This document shows, piece after piece, positions 49,721 to 58,532 of a stretch of 64,000 bases of DNA. Where the stretch lies: contig JAHZAV010000004.1 in NCBI GenBank assembly GCA_019423745.1, positions 54,749 to 118,748 of the forward strand, in the 5' to 3' direction. Source of the stretch: Lachnospiraceae bacterium. GTDB taxonomy: Bacteria; Bacillota; Clostridia; Lachnospirales; Lachnospiraceae. Each line of letters opens with the position of its first letter. Position 1 is the stretch's first letter. The position numbers and the translations under genes were made by a program. The notes below the pieces were generated by a model. That model did not search any database. It saw nothing but the letters and a program-made list of their open reading frames with translations, and was not told the DNA's origin.

Positions 49721-51673
49721 TTAAATCTTCTCTGCAATAATTCCTTCTCTGTAGGACTCCAATAACCAAGTAAGATCCTCTATTCGTTTTTTTAACTCTT
49801 TTCCAATGTCTGTGTCTCCTACTGTCTTTCTTGCAATCACACGTTTGACAATGGTGCTGTCAGAATGGATATCGCTTTCCTTTTCTATTGCCGCTTCCGT
49901 TGATTCAAAAGGTTCATGAGCCGCAAGAATAAGACCATAGGAATTATAAATCAGCGTATAACCTGCAATTCCTGTTTCCTTTTGATATGCCCTGGAAAAT
50001 CCTCCATCTATTACAAGAACCTTCCCCTGACACTTAATGGGACTTTCCCCTGCTTTTGACTTCACCGGCACATGACCGTTAATGATGTGAGTTCCTTCTG
50101 ACGGAAGACCGAATTCCTGCAAAATTCTGTCAATAACCTCTTCATTTTCCAGAAATTCATAATAGGGATTTTTCTTTTCCTTGTGGGTCTCCTTTTCTGC
50201 AAGAAAATATCGTTCAAAAGTAGCCATTTTATCTTTGCCAAAAAGAGGGGAATTTTCGTGGAGCCAGATATACCACATCATATCTTTGCCTCGTTCCCTT
50301 TCCTTCTGATTCAGAGCAAAAAAACCTTTTCTCACATAGCTTTCCAAAACCTCGTATAAAGCCCTGCCTTTATATACCTTTCCATAAATTCTTACAGACT
50401 TCAAACTTCCGTCCGGGTTCAATGGCACACAGCCATGATAAAGGAGATTTTGATTATATACCTTGTAAAGTCCCCCCTTGTTCAGAAGAAATCTCATATG
50501 TTCCTGTAGTTTCTCACAGCCGAGAAATGCTCTTTCCAGTCGATCCATGATGTCTTCTTCCTCATCTGTCAACGCATAAGGTCTGCGCGGATCAATCGTC
50601 GGGAAATTTTTATCCAGCAACTCATATACTTTCCCATCCAGCTCAATCGTACCATTCTCAAAATCAATATGGTGAAGGAGGTTCCTTTTTCCCAATTTGA
50701 ACCCTGGATTCTTTTTTATAATCTGTCCTTCCACCTTGAACTGAATAATGGAAATAGCTTTATGCATTTTAACTTCCATTTCCTTTTCTCTGGCAGTATA
50801 TCCGGTACTCCCCTTTAAAGCAAAGCAGGTACACGGATCATCGGCATAGGTTTCCAGAGCATACGTCGCAAGAGGCAGCAGGTTGATTCCATATCCATCC
50901 TCCAAAATATCCAAGTTCCCATATCTGGCGCAGATTCTTATGACATTGGCAATGCATCCTCTCTGTCCGGCAGCAGCACCCATCCACAGCACATCATGAT
51001 TCCCCCATTGGATATCCACAGAATGATGACGGATGAGCTTATCCATAATAATATGTGGGCCCGGACCTCTGTCGTAAATATCTCCCACAATATGCAGATG
51101 GTCTACGGTCAATCTCTGTATCACTTCGCTTAAAGCCACAATAAATTCTTCCGCCCGGTTTGTCTCAATGATGGTACTGATGATAGCATTGTAATAATAT
51201 TCTTTATCCAGCATATCTGCCTTTTCTGTAATCAGCTCCTCAATCACATAGGCGAAATCTTTCGGCAACGCTTTTCTTACTTTGGAACGGGTATATTTGC
51301 TCATTGTACGTTTACATACCTCTATGAGACGATACAATGTAATTTTATACCAATCTTCCATATTGGGTTCTTCCCGCCTGATCTGATCCATTTTTTCTCT
51401 GGGATAATAAATAAGAGTAGCAAGGGACTGTTTGTCCCGGCTACTCATAGTATTCCCAAAAACATCATCGATCTTTCGGCGGATGGATCCCGATCCATTT
51501 TTCAGCACATGCGAAAAAGCCTCATATTCTCCGTGAATATCAGTCAGAAAATGCTCTGTCGCTTTTGGCAGATGCAGGATTGCCTGCAAATTGATGATTT
51601 CGGTAGAGGCACTGGCAATTGTAGGATACAACTCGGAAAGCCTCTCCAGATACTTCATCTTTAATTCTTCCAT
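49721..51673 (-). CDS. fbp: Fructose-1,6-bisphosphatase class III
   Basis: Gluconeogenic phosphatase, 650 residues, the large Firmicutes-type (class III) metallophosphatase. Metal-binding motifs are HFLTDIHGEYEAF near 42, VGDIYDRGPGPH near 198, WGNHDVLWMGAAAG near 227, and HIINGHVPVK with HE-type residues near 537. AGGAGG lies 6 bases before ATG 51673 but adjoins ATG 51679, so the inner ATG is preferred. It follows dapB by 27 bases, likely at the end of the dapA-dapB-fbp transcript. The class responds to AMP and PEP in B. subtilis; not shown here. Confidence 0.94.
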   Translation of the reverse strand: MEELKMKYLERLSELYPTIASASTEIINLQAILHLPKATEHFLTDIHGEYEAFSHVLKNGSGSIRRKIDDVFGNTMSSRDKQSLATLIYYPREKMDQIRREEPNMEDWYKITLYRLIEVCKRTMSKYTRSKVRKALPKDFAYVIEELITEKADMLDKEYYYNAIISTIIETNRAEEFIVALSEVIQRLTVDHLHIVGDIYDRGPGPHIIMDKLIRHHSVDIQWGNHDVLWMGAAAGQRGCIANVIRICARYGNLDILEDGYGINLLPLATYALETYADDPCTCFALKGSTGYTAREKEMEVKMHKAISIIQFKVEGQIIKKNPGFKLGKRNLLHHIDFENGTIELDGKVYELLDKNFPTIDPRRPYALTDEEEDIMDRLERAFLGCEKLQEHMRFLLNKGGLYKVYNQNLLYHGCVPLNPDGSLKSVRIYGKVYKGRALYEVLESYVRKGFFALNQKERERGKDMMWYIWLHENSPLFGKDKMATFERYFLAEKETHKEKKNPYYEFLENEEVIDRILQEFGLPSEGTHIINGHVPVKSKAGESPIKCQGKVLVIDGGFSRAYQKETGIAGYTLIYNSYGLILAAHEPFESTEAAIEKESDIHSDSTIVKRVIARKTVGDTDIGKELKKRIEDLTWLLESYREGIIAEKI

Positions 51674-51700
51674 CTCCATCCTCCTGTTTTCATATGTATT

Positions 51701-52459
51701 TTAAAATTGTATTACATCCGACATATCATACCGCCCTGCCGGTTTTCCTGCCATATATTTCGCTGCTGCCACAGCTCCCTTTGCAAAAAGCGTCTTAGAA
51801 TAAGCGGTATGCTTAAATTCAATTACTTCATCCTCGCCTGCAAAAATCACCTCATGTTCCCCTACAATTGTGCCGCCTCTGACTGCTGAAATTCCAATTT
51901 CCCGTGAATCTCTTGCCTTGCGTTCTTTGCTTCTGTCATAGGTATACGTGTAAGCCTCATCCAACGCTTCATTCACAGAATCTGCCAGTGCAATGGCTGT
52001 TCCACTGGGTGCATCTACTTTACGATTGTGATGTTTTTCAACAATTTCAATATCAAATCCTTCCGGTGCAAGGACACGGGCCGCATCTTTTAAAAGCTTC
52101 ATCAAAAGATTCACTCCCAGAGACATATTGGCCGAACGCAGTACTGCTGTCTCCTTAGATGCATCTTCCACCTTCTTAAGCTGCTCTTGTGAAAGTCCGG
52201 TTGTACACAACACTACAGGAAGTTTCTTTGCCGTACAATATGCAAGGAGCTGATCTACTGCTGCCGCATTGGAAAAATCAATTAACGCATCCGCCTCCAC
52301 ATCGCATTTCCCAATTTCATCATACACTGGATAATCATTAGCAATTCCTGCATATTTATCCACTCCAGCCACGATTTCCACATCCGGATCTTCCTTTACA
52401 ATCCGTGTAATCACCTGTCCCATTTTCCCATTGCAGCCATGCATAATCAGTCTAACCAT
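51701..52459 (-). CDS. dapB: 4-Hydroxy-tetrahydrodipicolinate reductase
   Basis: NAD(P)H-dependent reductase, second step of the lysine/diaminopimelate branch, 252 residues from ATG 52459 (MVRLIMHGCNGKMGQVITRI is the usual start). The upstream extension to 52561 includes low-complexity residues and lacks a proper site. The nucleotide-binding motif is HGCNGKMGQ near 6, the catalytic His/Lys region EIVEKHHNRKVDAPSGTAI near 145, and the C-terminal AVAAAKYMAGKPAGRYDMSDVI is typical. It follows dapA by 111 bases. Confidence 0.96.
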   Translation of the reverse strand: MVRLIMHGCNGKMGQVITRIVKEDPDVEIVAGVDKYAGIANDYPVYDEIGKCDVEADALIDFSNAAAVDQLLAYCTAKKLPVVLCTTGLSQEQLKKVEDASKETAVLRSANMSLGVNLLMKLLKDAARVLAPEGFDIEIVEKHHNRKVDAPSGTAIALADSVNEALDEAYTYTYDRSKERKARDSREIGISAVRGGTIVGEHEVIFAGEDEVIEFKHTAYSKTLFAKGAVAAAKYMAGKPAGRYDMSDVIQF

Positions 52460-52570
52460 ATTCCCTTTACCTCCGTTTTTATCCTTATACGTGAAAGAGA
52501 CAGAAATCATATTGTTCTTTGATTCTGTCCCTTTTATCTGCTCAGCAGCCGGTATATTCACCCGGCTCTT

Positions 52571-53461
52571 TTATGCCAGTTTTATTCCAAAGTCCCTCAT
52601 TGCCTGCGCAAGACTCTTTTCATGCTCCGGTGAAATCTCTGTCAAAGGCATACGAAGCCCTCCACATTCCATTCCCATCAAATTTACAGCTTTCTTGACA
52701 GGAATTGGGTTTACTTCACAGAAAAGCTGCTCAATAAGCGGAATTGCCTTCAGCTGAAGCTCACATGCTCCTTTTACGTCGCCTGCAAAAAACTTTGCAC
52801 AGATATCATGTGTCTCTCTGGGAGCTACATTGGAAAGCACAGAAATCACACCTTTTCCTCCCAGAGACAGAAGAGGCACAATCTGATCATCATTTCCGGA
52901 ATACAGATCTGCTTTTCCTTCTGTTAAATGCATAATTTTTGCCACCTGTGAAATATTCCCGGACGCTTCCTTAATTCCTACAATATTATCTACATCCCGG
53001 ATCAGTTCTGCTGCTGTTTCCGGTGCAATATTCAATCCGGTACGGCTTGCTACACTGTACATAATAATCGGTGCCTTAGCTTCTTTTGCAACAGCCTTAT
53101 AATGAGCTGCCAACCCTTTCTGTGTTGCTTTATTATAATAAGGAGTAACGATAAGGAGTCCATCTACTCCATATTCTGCAGCTTCTTTTGACATGTCAAT
53201 TGTGGTATATGTAGCATTGGAACCTGTTCCGGCTATTACAGGAAGTCTCTTTTTCGTACGCTCCACTGCAAATTTAATACATTCCATATGTTCCTCTTCT
53301 GATAAAGTGGAAGACTCTCCCGTTGTTCCGCATATAATCAGACTGTCAGTCCCGTTTTCACAGTGATAATCAATCAACTCATCCAATTTATCAAAATTCA
53401 CGCTTCCATCTTCATGAAATGGTGTAACCAGTGCCACGCCAGCACCCGTAAAAATAGCCAT
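52571..53461 (-). CDS. dapA: 4-Hydroxy-tetrahydrodipicolinate synthase
   Basis: Schiff-base class I aldolase that condenses pyruvate and aspartate semialdehyde, 296 residues from ATG 53461 (AGGAGG 6 bases upstream; the extension to 53512 crosses the promoter region). It has GAGVALVTPFHEDGSVNF at the start, ICGTTGESSTLSEEEH near 41, the Tyr of the triad in YYNKATQKG near 108, YSVASRTGLNI near 135, and the Schiff-base lysine in VGIKEASGNISQV near 163. A strong promoter lies 42 bases upstream. dapB is next, then fbp. Confidence 0.97.
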   Translation of the reverse strand: MAIFTGAGVALVTPFHEDGSVNFDKLDELIDYHCENGTDSLIICGTTGESSTLSEEEHMECIKFAVERTKKRLPVIAGTGSNATYTTIDMSKEAAEYGVDGLLIVTPYYNKATQKGLAAHYKAVAKEAKAPIIMYSVASRTGLNIAPETAAELIRDVDNIVGIKEASGNISQVAKIMHLTEGKADLYSGNDDQIVPLLSLGGKGVISVLSNVAPRETHDICAKFFAGDVKGACELQLKAIPLIEQLFCEVNPIPVKKAVNLMGMECGGLRMPLTEISPEHEKSLAQAMRDFGIKLA

Positions 53462-53502
53462 ATTCTTCCTCCTGATCTCTATAAAAATGATATCTTCTAG
53501 AA

Positions 53503-53531
53503 AGTGTATCATTATTCATTTGCAATGTCAA
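53503..53531 (-). promoter_or_regulatory. Strong promoter of dapA-dapB-fbp
   Basis: Minus strand TTGACA (53526-53531, consensus), 17 bases, TACACT (53503-53508). The leader is about 35 bases, too short for a lysine riboswitch, and none is seen. Confidence 0.85.
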
Positions 53532-53571
53532 TGGAGCGTTTGCCTGCTTTATTGCATTTAAAGAATAGGCT

Positions 53572-54201
53572 CTAATCTTCCAAACATTCCAGTTTGCTTA
53601 CTGACACCTCATACGCCGTTCTTTTCTCCGTCTCTGTATCAGAAAGGCGCTTCACATATTCTCTGCTCTGTATGCGCCCAAGCACCTGGACATGCTCTCC
53701 CACTTCGAAAGATGAAGCGAATCTGGCATTTCTTCCCCAGCAGATGCATGGAATATAATCGGACTTCCCATATGGTCTGTTGACTGCCAAAAGAAGGTCT
53801 GCAATCTCTCTTCCAAGCGGAGTTTTTCTGTACACTGGTAGTTTGCATATGTACCCGTCCAACAATATGGTATTTGTTTTAGCCCCGTCCAGTTCTTCAT
53901 CAATAAAAGACACTTCTCTTACGAATACGGACAATATCAGCCTGTTCTTTTGTTCATCGTGTCTGTTATACGAGCGGAACTGTCCCGTTGCCATAATAAA
54001 TTCCCCTGTATAGTCCTGCGTAACATCAAGAAGTCTTTCCGATATCATCAGCGGAATTCTGTCCTGTGAACTGCTAAGACGGCGTACCAACACATCCACC
54101 ATATAGAATCCTTCTCCAAATACCGTATGGCTGAACGTGAACCCGGATGCAATCTGCCCCATAATAGTTACCTGATTGTTTTCAATAATCTTATCTGACA
54201 T
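53572..54201 (-). CDS. SSB-like protein with two OB folds
   Basis: A 209-residue protein with two consecutive single-stranded-DNA-binding OB domains. Domain 1 (about 8-98) has NQVTIMGQIASGFTFSHTVFGEGFYMVDVLV and GEFIMATGQFRSYN. Domain 2 (about 108-205) has NTILLDGYICKLPVYRKTPLGREIADLLLAVNR, PYGKSDYIPCICWG and GEHVQVLGRIQSREY, the canonical SSB pattern. Ordinary bacterial SSB has one OB fold plus a Gly-rich linker and an acidic DDDIPF-like tip; here both linker and tip are missing (end KLECLED). The main ssb is probably elsewhere (usually rpsF-ssb-rpsR). Role unknown: perhaps repair, competence or transcription-coupled ssDNA binding. Confidence 0.82.
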   Translation of the reverse strand: MSDKIIENNQVTIMGQIASGFTFSHTVFGEGFYMVDVLVRRLSSSQDRIPLMISERLLDVTQDYTGEFIMATGQFRSYNRHDEQKNRLILSVFVREVSFIDEELDGAKTNTILLDGYICKLPVYRKTPLGREIADLLLAVNRPYGKSDYIPCICWGRNARFASSFEVGEHVQVLGRIQSREYVKRLSDTETEKRTAYEVSVSKLECLED

Positions 54202-54358
54202 AATGTGTAAATCTCCCTTCCTCTGAATCGTATTCTAAGCTTTTTAGAGTCACTACATAATCTATGCAGGAAAAACACATATTAGAACTATATTCCTTGT
54301 TTTTTTTGGGAAATATGATAAACTAAAACAGTTACAGAATAATATAAAGTGTTATATG

Positions 54359-54376
54359 CGCCGGTATGCACCGGCG
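54359..54376 (+). other. Short hairpin in the typA leader
   Basis: A 7-bp G/C-rich stem with a 4-base loop (arms 54359-54365, 54370-54376), 26 bases before the typA start codon. Not followed by a T run, so not a terminator. Translational tuning or chance. Confidence 0.35.
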
Positions 54377-54402
54377 TCATCAAAAGAAAAGGAAGATTTC
54401 TT

Positions 54403-56223
54403 ATGAAAACAAAACGTGAAGATGTACGTAATATTGCTATTATTGCCCATGTCGATCATGGAAAAACAACGCTTGTAGATGAACTTCTCAAGCAAAGTGG
54501 TGTATTCCGTGAAAATCAGGAAGTTGCTGAAAGAATCATGGATTCTAACGATATTGAACGGGAAAGAGGAATTACTATCCTGTCTAAGAATACTGCCGTT
54601 TATTATAAGGGAACAAAAATCAACATCATTGACACACCAGGTCATGCTGATTTCGGAGGAGAAGTTGAGCGTGTACTGAAAATGGTTAACGGAGTTATTC
54701 TGGTAGTAGACGCTTTTGAAGGAGCCATGCCACAGACAAAATTCGTACTTCGGAAAGCTCTTGAATTAAAGCTTCCCGTCATTGTCTGTATCAACAAAAT
54801 CGATCGTCCCGAGGCACGCCCCTCTGAGGTCATTGATGAAGTTCTGGAGCTGTTTATTGACCTGGATGCATCTGATGAACAGCTGGACTGCCCATTTGTC
54901 TATGCATCTGCCAAGGCAGGTTATGCTGTATTAGAATTGGAGGACGGTCCTCAGAATATGGTTCCTCTTTTTGAAACCATTCTTGATTACATTCCAGCTC
55001 CGGAAGGAGATCCAGAAGCCGATACACAGGTTTTAATCAGTACAATTGACTACAACGAATACGTAGGACGTATCGGCATCGGTAAAGTTGACAATGGCAC
55101 CATCCGTACCGGCCAGGACATGATCGTTGTAAATGCCCATGATCCGGAACGACAGGAAAAAGTAAGAATCAGTAAGCTCTATGAGTTTGACGGGTTAAAT
55201 AAAGTGGATGTAAAAGAAGCCTCTATTGGCTCTATTGTTGCTATTTCCGGTATTGCAGATCTCTCAATTGGCGACACAATCTGTTCCCCGGAAAATCCGG
55301 TAGCTATACCTTTCCAGAAGATCTCAGAACCTACCATCGCTATGCAGTTTATGGTCAACGACAGCCCGTTTGCAGGGCAGGAGGGAAAATATGTTACATC
55401 ACGTCATATTCGCGACCGCCTGTTCCGTGAACTGAATACAGATGTCAGCCTCCGTGTAGAAGACACAGACAACATGGATACCTTTAAAGTATCCGGTCGT
55501 GGCGAACTTCATTTGTCTGTTCTTATTGAGAACATGCGCCGGGAAGGATATGAATTTGCAGTCAGCAAGGCGGAAGTTTTGTACAAGAAAGATGAAAACG
55601 GAAAAATTCTTGAACCTATAGAGACAGCATTCATCGATGTTCCGGAAGAATTTACCGGTATCGTTATTGAAAAACTTGGACAGCGAAAAGGAGAACTCCG
55701 CAATATGGGTACTGCCAGCGGCGGATATACACGAATGGAATTTTCCATCCCTGCCCGGGGACTTATCGGCTACCGCGGTGATTTTCTCACTGATACAAAA
55801 GGAAATGGAATTCTTAACACGGCATTTGACTGCTATGCTCCTTATAAGGGTGACATTCAATACCGTAAACAAGGTTCCCTTATTGCTTTTGAAACAGGCG
55901 AATCTGTCACATACGGTCTGTACAGTGCACAGGAAAGAGGAACGCTTTTTATCGGACCTGGAGAGAAAGTTTATTCTGGAATGGTAATCGGCCAAAATGC
56001 CAAAACAGATGACATCGAAGTGAATGTATGTAAAACCAAACATTTGACTAACACCCGTTCTTCCAGTGCTGACGAGGCATTGAGATTGACTCCTCCGAGA
56101 ATTTTAAGTCTGGAAGAGGCACTGGATTTCATTGATACGGATGAACTTTTGGAAGTAACTCCAGAAACGTTGCGTATACGTAAAAAAATTCTGGATCCGA
56201 AAATGCGCAAACGAAACAGATAA
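54403..56223 (+). CDS. typA: Translational GTPase TypA/BipA
   Basis: Ribosome-associated GTPase related to EF-G, important in stress and ribosome assembly. From ATG 54403 (AAAAGGAAG upstream) it has 606 residues. G1 is AHVDHGKTTLVDELL near 14, switch I RERGITILSKNT near 50, G3 DTPGHADFGGEVE near 76, G4 INKIDRPEARPSEV near 130. EF-G-like domains II, III and V follow (RGELHLSVLIENMRREGYEF near 365), and the BipA-specific C-terminal domain has VYSGMVIGQNAKTDDIEVNVCKTKHLTNTRSSSADE. The alternative start 54349 is rejected for lack of a site. PAP2 follows after 44 bases. Confidence 0.96.
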   Translation: MKTKREDVRNIAIIAHVDHGKTTLVDELLKQSGVFRENQEVAERIMDSNDIERERGITILSKNTAVYYKGTKINIIDTPGHADFGGEVERVLKMVNGVILVVDAFEGAMPQTKFVLRKALELKLPVIVCINKIDRPEARPSEVIDEVLELFIDLDASDEQLDCPFVYASAKAGYAVLELEDGPQNMVPLFETILDYIPAPEGDPEADTQVLISTIDYNEYVGRIGIGKVDNGTIRTGQDMIVVNAHDPERQEKVRISKLYEFDGLNKVDVKEASIGSIVAISGIADLSIGDTICSPENPVAIPFQKISEPTIAMQFMVNDSPFAGQEGKYVTSRHIRDRLFRELNTDVSLRVEDTDNMDTFKVSGRGELHLSVLIENMRREGYEFAVSKAEVLYKKDENGKILEPIETAFIDVPEEFTGIVIEKLGQRKGELRNMGTASGGYTRMEFSIPARGLIGYRGDFLTDTKGNGILNTAFDCYAPYKGDIQYRKQGSLIAFETGESVTYGLYSAQERGTLFIGPGEKVYSGMVIGQNAKTDDIEVNVCKTKHLTNTRSSSADEALRLTPPRILSLEEALDFIDTDELLEVTPETLRIRKKILDPKMRKRNR

Positions 56224-56267
56224 AATGGTAAATGATAAAACCAATTTTATGGAGAAAGGATTACTTT

Positions 56268-57167
56268 ATGAATTTTCTCTGGCTGCTGGAAGGGATTCGC
56301 ACCCCCTTTTTAGATAAACTTATGCAGATTATTACTTATTTTGGACAGGAAACAATTCTTGTAGGTGTTATCTGTCTGCTTTACTGGTGCGTAAATAAAA
56401 AGCTGGCATACCAACTGGGATTCACCTACTTTAGTGCCGGACTTGTCGTTCAGACACTGAAGATCTCCTTTCGAATCCCGCGGCCATGGATTCTGGACCC
56501 TGATTTTTCCGCTGTGAAGAGTGCTCTCCCTGATGCGACTGGGTACTCCTTTCCAAGCGGACATACTCAGGGGGCCTCATCCTTTTTCTTCCCCCTTTCC
56601 ATCTGGGTCAGGACAAAATGGCTAAAGGTTTTGTGCATTCTTGCTCCTCTATGTGTCGGTTTTTCCCGCATGTATTTGGGTTGCCATACTCCAAAAGATG
56701 TACTTGCTGCTTTAATTGTATCTGCTGTCTGTACATGGCTGGTGTGGCATTTTTGCCGCTTCCTTTTAGAGGATTTTTCCCACAGCCGGACTGTTTTTTC
56801 TGTCATGCTCTTCCTTTCTGCCGGGGCTGGTATTTACGCACTCCTCCTTCTTAAACATGGGATTGTCTCCGAAGCACTTGCTTCTGACTGCTGTAAAGCC
56901 GCTGGGGCCGGAATGGGATTTGCTGTCGGCTGGTATTTAGAACGCACAAGGATACGTTTTTCCACCGCTGCAAAAAATCGACTTATTCAGGCAGCTAAAT
57001 TTATTTGCGGCCTTGTTCTGCTTCTTGTTATCAAAGGTGGGGTTTCCTTTATTCTTGGTACATCTATAGTTGCAAAAATACTAGAATATTTTATACTGAT
57101 ATTATGGATTATTGTAATATATCCTGCGATTTTCCAAAAAATACTCGGCTCAGGCCAGGAAACTTAG
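56268..57167 (+). CDS. PAP2-family membrane phosphatase
   Basis: A 299-residue polytopic lipid-phosphatase-like protein. The three PAP2 motifs are present: KISFRIPRPW near 64 (KxxxxxxRP), FPSGHTQGAS near 92 (PSGH), and SRMYLGCHTPKDVLAA near 133 (SRxxxxxHxxxD). Several hydrophobic segments flank them, and the C-terminal third (about 170-290) adds more spans. Likely substrates are undecaprenyl pyrophosphate or phosphatidic/glycerolipid phosphates. The start is ATG 56268 with GAGAAAGGA 7 bases upstream; the earlier ATG 56232 has no site. The membrane-protein gene at 57177 begins 9 bases after the stop. Confidence 0.9.
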   Translation: MNFLWLLEGIRTPFLDKLMQIITYFGQETILVGVICLLYWCVNKKLAYQLGFTYFSAGLVVQTLKISFRIPRPWILDPDFSAVKSALPDATGYSFPSGHTQGASSFFFPLSIWVRTKWLKVLCILAPLCVGFSRMYLGCHTPKDVLAALIVSAVCTWLVWHFCRFLLEDFSHSRTVFSVMLFLSAGAGIYALLLLKHGIVSEALASDCCKAAGAGMGFAVGWYLERTRIRFSTAAKNRLIQAAKFICGLVLLLVIKGGVSFILGTSIVAKILEYFILILWIIVIYPAIFQKILGSGQET

Positions 57168-57176
57168 GAGGAATTT

Positions 57177-57791
57177 ATGAAAAAATACGTTACCATATTT
57201 CTTTCACACCTTGCCATGATTCTGGAATTTTTTATCTCTATGATGCTTGCTGTCGGAATTATCCTTTTATGTATACGACTGGCAGGTTCCCTGGTACATA
57301 TTCCTGATCTGGATGTTTATCCAAATTATGAGGATTTGCTGGAATCTTGCTTTAACTTGATCATCGGTGTTGAGTTAATCCGCATGATGTACTATCACAC
57401 TCCAGACACTGTATTTGAAGTACTGATTTTTGCAATTGCCCGTCAGATCATCAACGATCACTCTTCTGCTTATTCCAGCCTGATTGGTGTATGCGCAATT
57501 GCCGTGCTGTTCGCAACGAGAAAATATCTCTTCTGCGGCTTTGACCTTCTGGAAAAAAACATCTTCCGTGCTTCCTCCAGAATCAGTGTTGTTAATAAGT
57601 TGATGTCCTGCGATATTCCAAGCGACAACTCCTCTTCCACACTCCGAGAAGTGCTTCTTGCCAAAATGGAAGAAGAAAATATTACTCCTGCGGTAGGAGC
57701 ATGCGTATATATTGATGATGTTGGTCTTCGAATTGATAAAATGCGAGATGGAAAAATTTCAAGAATTGAAGTAATACATGCTATACATTGA
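57177..57791 (+). CDS. PsiE-like membrane protein of unknown function
   Basis: A 204-residue protein with about three to four hydrophobic segments in the first 120 residues (MILEFFISMMLAVGIILLCI near 15-35, LLESCFNLIIGVELIRMMY near 58, VLIFAIARQIIND near 84, LIGVCAIAVLFATRKYLF near 103), which resembles the PsiE phosphate-starvation family. The cytosolic C-terminal part (about 125-204, SISVVNKLMSCDIPSDNSSSTLREVLL and VYIDDVGLRIDKMRDGKISRIE) is additional. The function is not known to me. A strong TAGGAGGAATT site precedes the ATG; it is coupled to the PAP2 gene. The final bases carry one copy of a direct repeat shared with the hpf promoter. Confidence 0.7.
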   Translation: MKKYVTIFLSHLAMILEFFISMMLAVGIILLCIRLAGSLVHIPDLDVYPNYEDLLESCFNLIIGVELIRMMYYHTPDTVFEVLIFAIARQIINDHSSAYSSLIGVCAIAVLFATRKYLFCGFDLLEKNIFRASSRISVVNKLMSCDIPSDNSSSTLREVLLAKMEEENITPAVGACVYIDDVGLRIDKMRDGKISRIEVIHAIH

Positions 57792-57801
57792 CAGCAAAAC
57801 A

Positions 57802-57810
57802 TGCTATACT
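57802..57810 (+). promoter_or_regulatory. Extended -10 promoter of hpf
   Basis: TGCTATACT (57802-57810) is an extended -10. The 11-base ACATGCTATAC around it (57799-57809) is repeated exactly at 57776-57786, giving two candidate -10 elements 23 bases apart. A leader of about 80 A/T-rich bases follows. Confidence 0.55.
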
Positions 57811-57895
57811 CAATATATCAGATATAAATAGCTATTTTTACTCTTTTATCAGACATTATTTTATCTGAAATTCTCTTAAAAAGGAGTTGGGCATC

Positions 57896-58432
57896 ATGAA
57901 ATTTATCATTAGCGGAAAGAATATTGATGTGACACCTGGTTTAAAGGATACCATCACACACAAATTAGGAAAACTGGAAAGGTATTTTACTCCTGATACG
58001 GAAATCATTGTTACGTTAAGTGTTGAAAAAGAACGTCAGAAAATCGAAGTTACAATCCCGGTAAAAGGTCAGATTATTCGTTCTGAACAGGTCAGCAGCG
58101 ATATGTATGTATCTATTGATCTTGTAGAAGAAGTCATTGAACGTCAGCTTCGCAAATATAAAACAAAGCTGATTGCAAGACATCAGGAAAACGGTAATTT
58201 CAAACAGGAATTTTTTGACAGTGAAGATCAAAATGAAAATGACGAAGAGATTCGTATTGTACGTACCAAGCGTTTCGGTATCAAACCTATGTATCCGGAA
58301 GATGCCTGCATACAAATGGAACTTTTGGGACATGATTTCTTTGTTTTCTGTAATGCAGAAACTGAGGAAGTCAATGTAGTATACAAACGAAAAAACGGAA
58401 CTTTCGGTTTAATCGAACCCGAGTTCCGTTAA
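57896..58432 (+). CDS. hpf: Ribosome hibernation promoting factor, long form
   Basis: Binds 30S subunits and drives 100S ribosome dimers in stationary phase. 178 residues from ATG 57896 (AAGGAG 9 bases upstream; TTG 57887 rejected). The N-terminal S30AE domain (about 1-100) starts MKFIISGKNIDVTPGLKDTI, and the C-terminal dimerisation domain (about 120-178) has IVRTKRFGIKPMYPEDACIQMELLGHDFFVF, so this is the Gram-positive long form. A dual extended -10 promoter region lies upstream. Its last codons form a hairpin that begins a nested terminator array (58394-58532). Confidence 0.95.
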   Translation: MKFIISGKNIDVTPGLKDTITHKLGKLERYFTPDTEIIVTLSVEKERQKIEVTIPVKGQIIRSEQVSSDMYVSIDLVEEVIERQLRKYKTKLIARHQENGNFKQEFFDSEDQNENDEEIRIVRTKRFGIKPMYPEDACIQMELLGHDFFVFCNAETEEVNVVYKRKNGTFGLIEPEFR

Positions 58433-58532
58433 TAAAAAAGGTCGGGGATTTACTTAATAAAACAGCACCATGCTAAGGTGCTCCCCCTTTTTCAGGACCA
58501 GAGTTTATGGATTTTATTCCAAAACTCTGGTC
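58394..58532 (+). terminator. Nested hairpins and terminator between hpf and yigZ
   Basis: Three inverted repeats follow each other: 58394-58402 with 58422-58430 (9 bp, inside the hpf end), a G/C-rich stem closing around 58440-58492 that ends in CCCCCTTTTT, and 58496-58506 with 58522-58532 (11 bp, perfect) followed by T-rich sequence. The second and third look like plus-strand terminators for hpf. The third lies across the 3' end of the convergent yigZ gene. Confidence 0.65.

Noticed and set aside
53462..53571. Lysine riboswitch or T-box upstream of dapA
   Set aside because: The leader after the strong promoter is only about 35 bases, and no conserved riboswitch or T-box sequence is present. 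The same negative result holds before secA-hom-lysC and sseB-cysK.
55399..56043. Minus-strand open frame (214 codons) within typA
   Set aside because: Opposite a conserved GTPase; no start signals; composition typical of a shadow frame.
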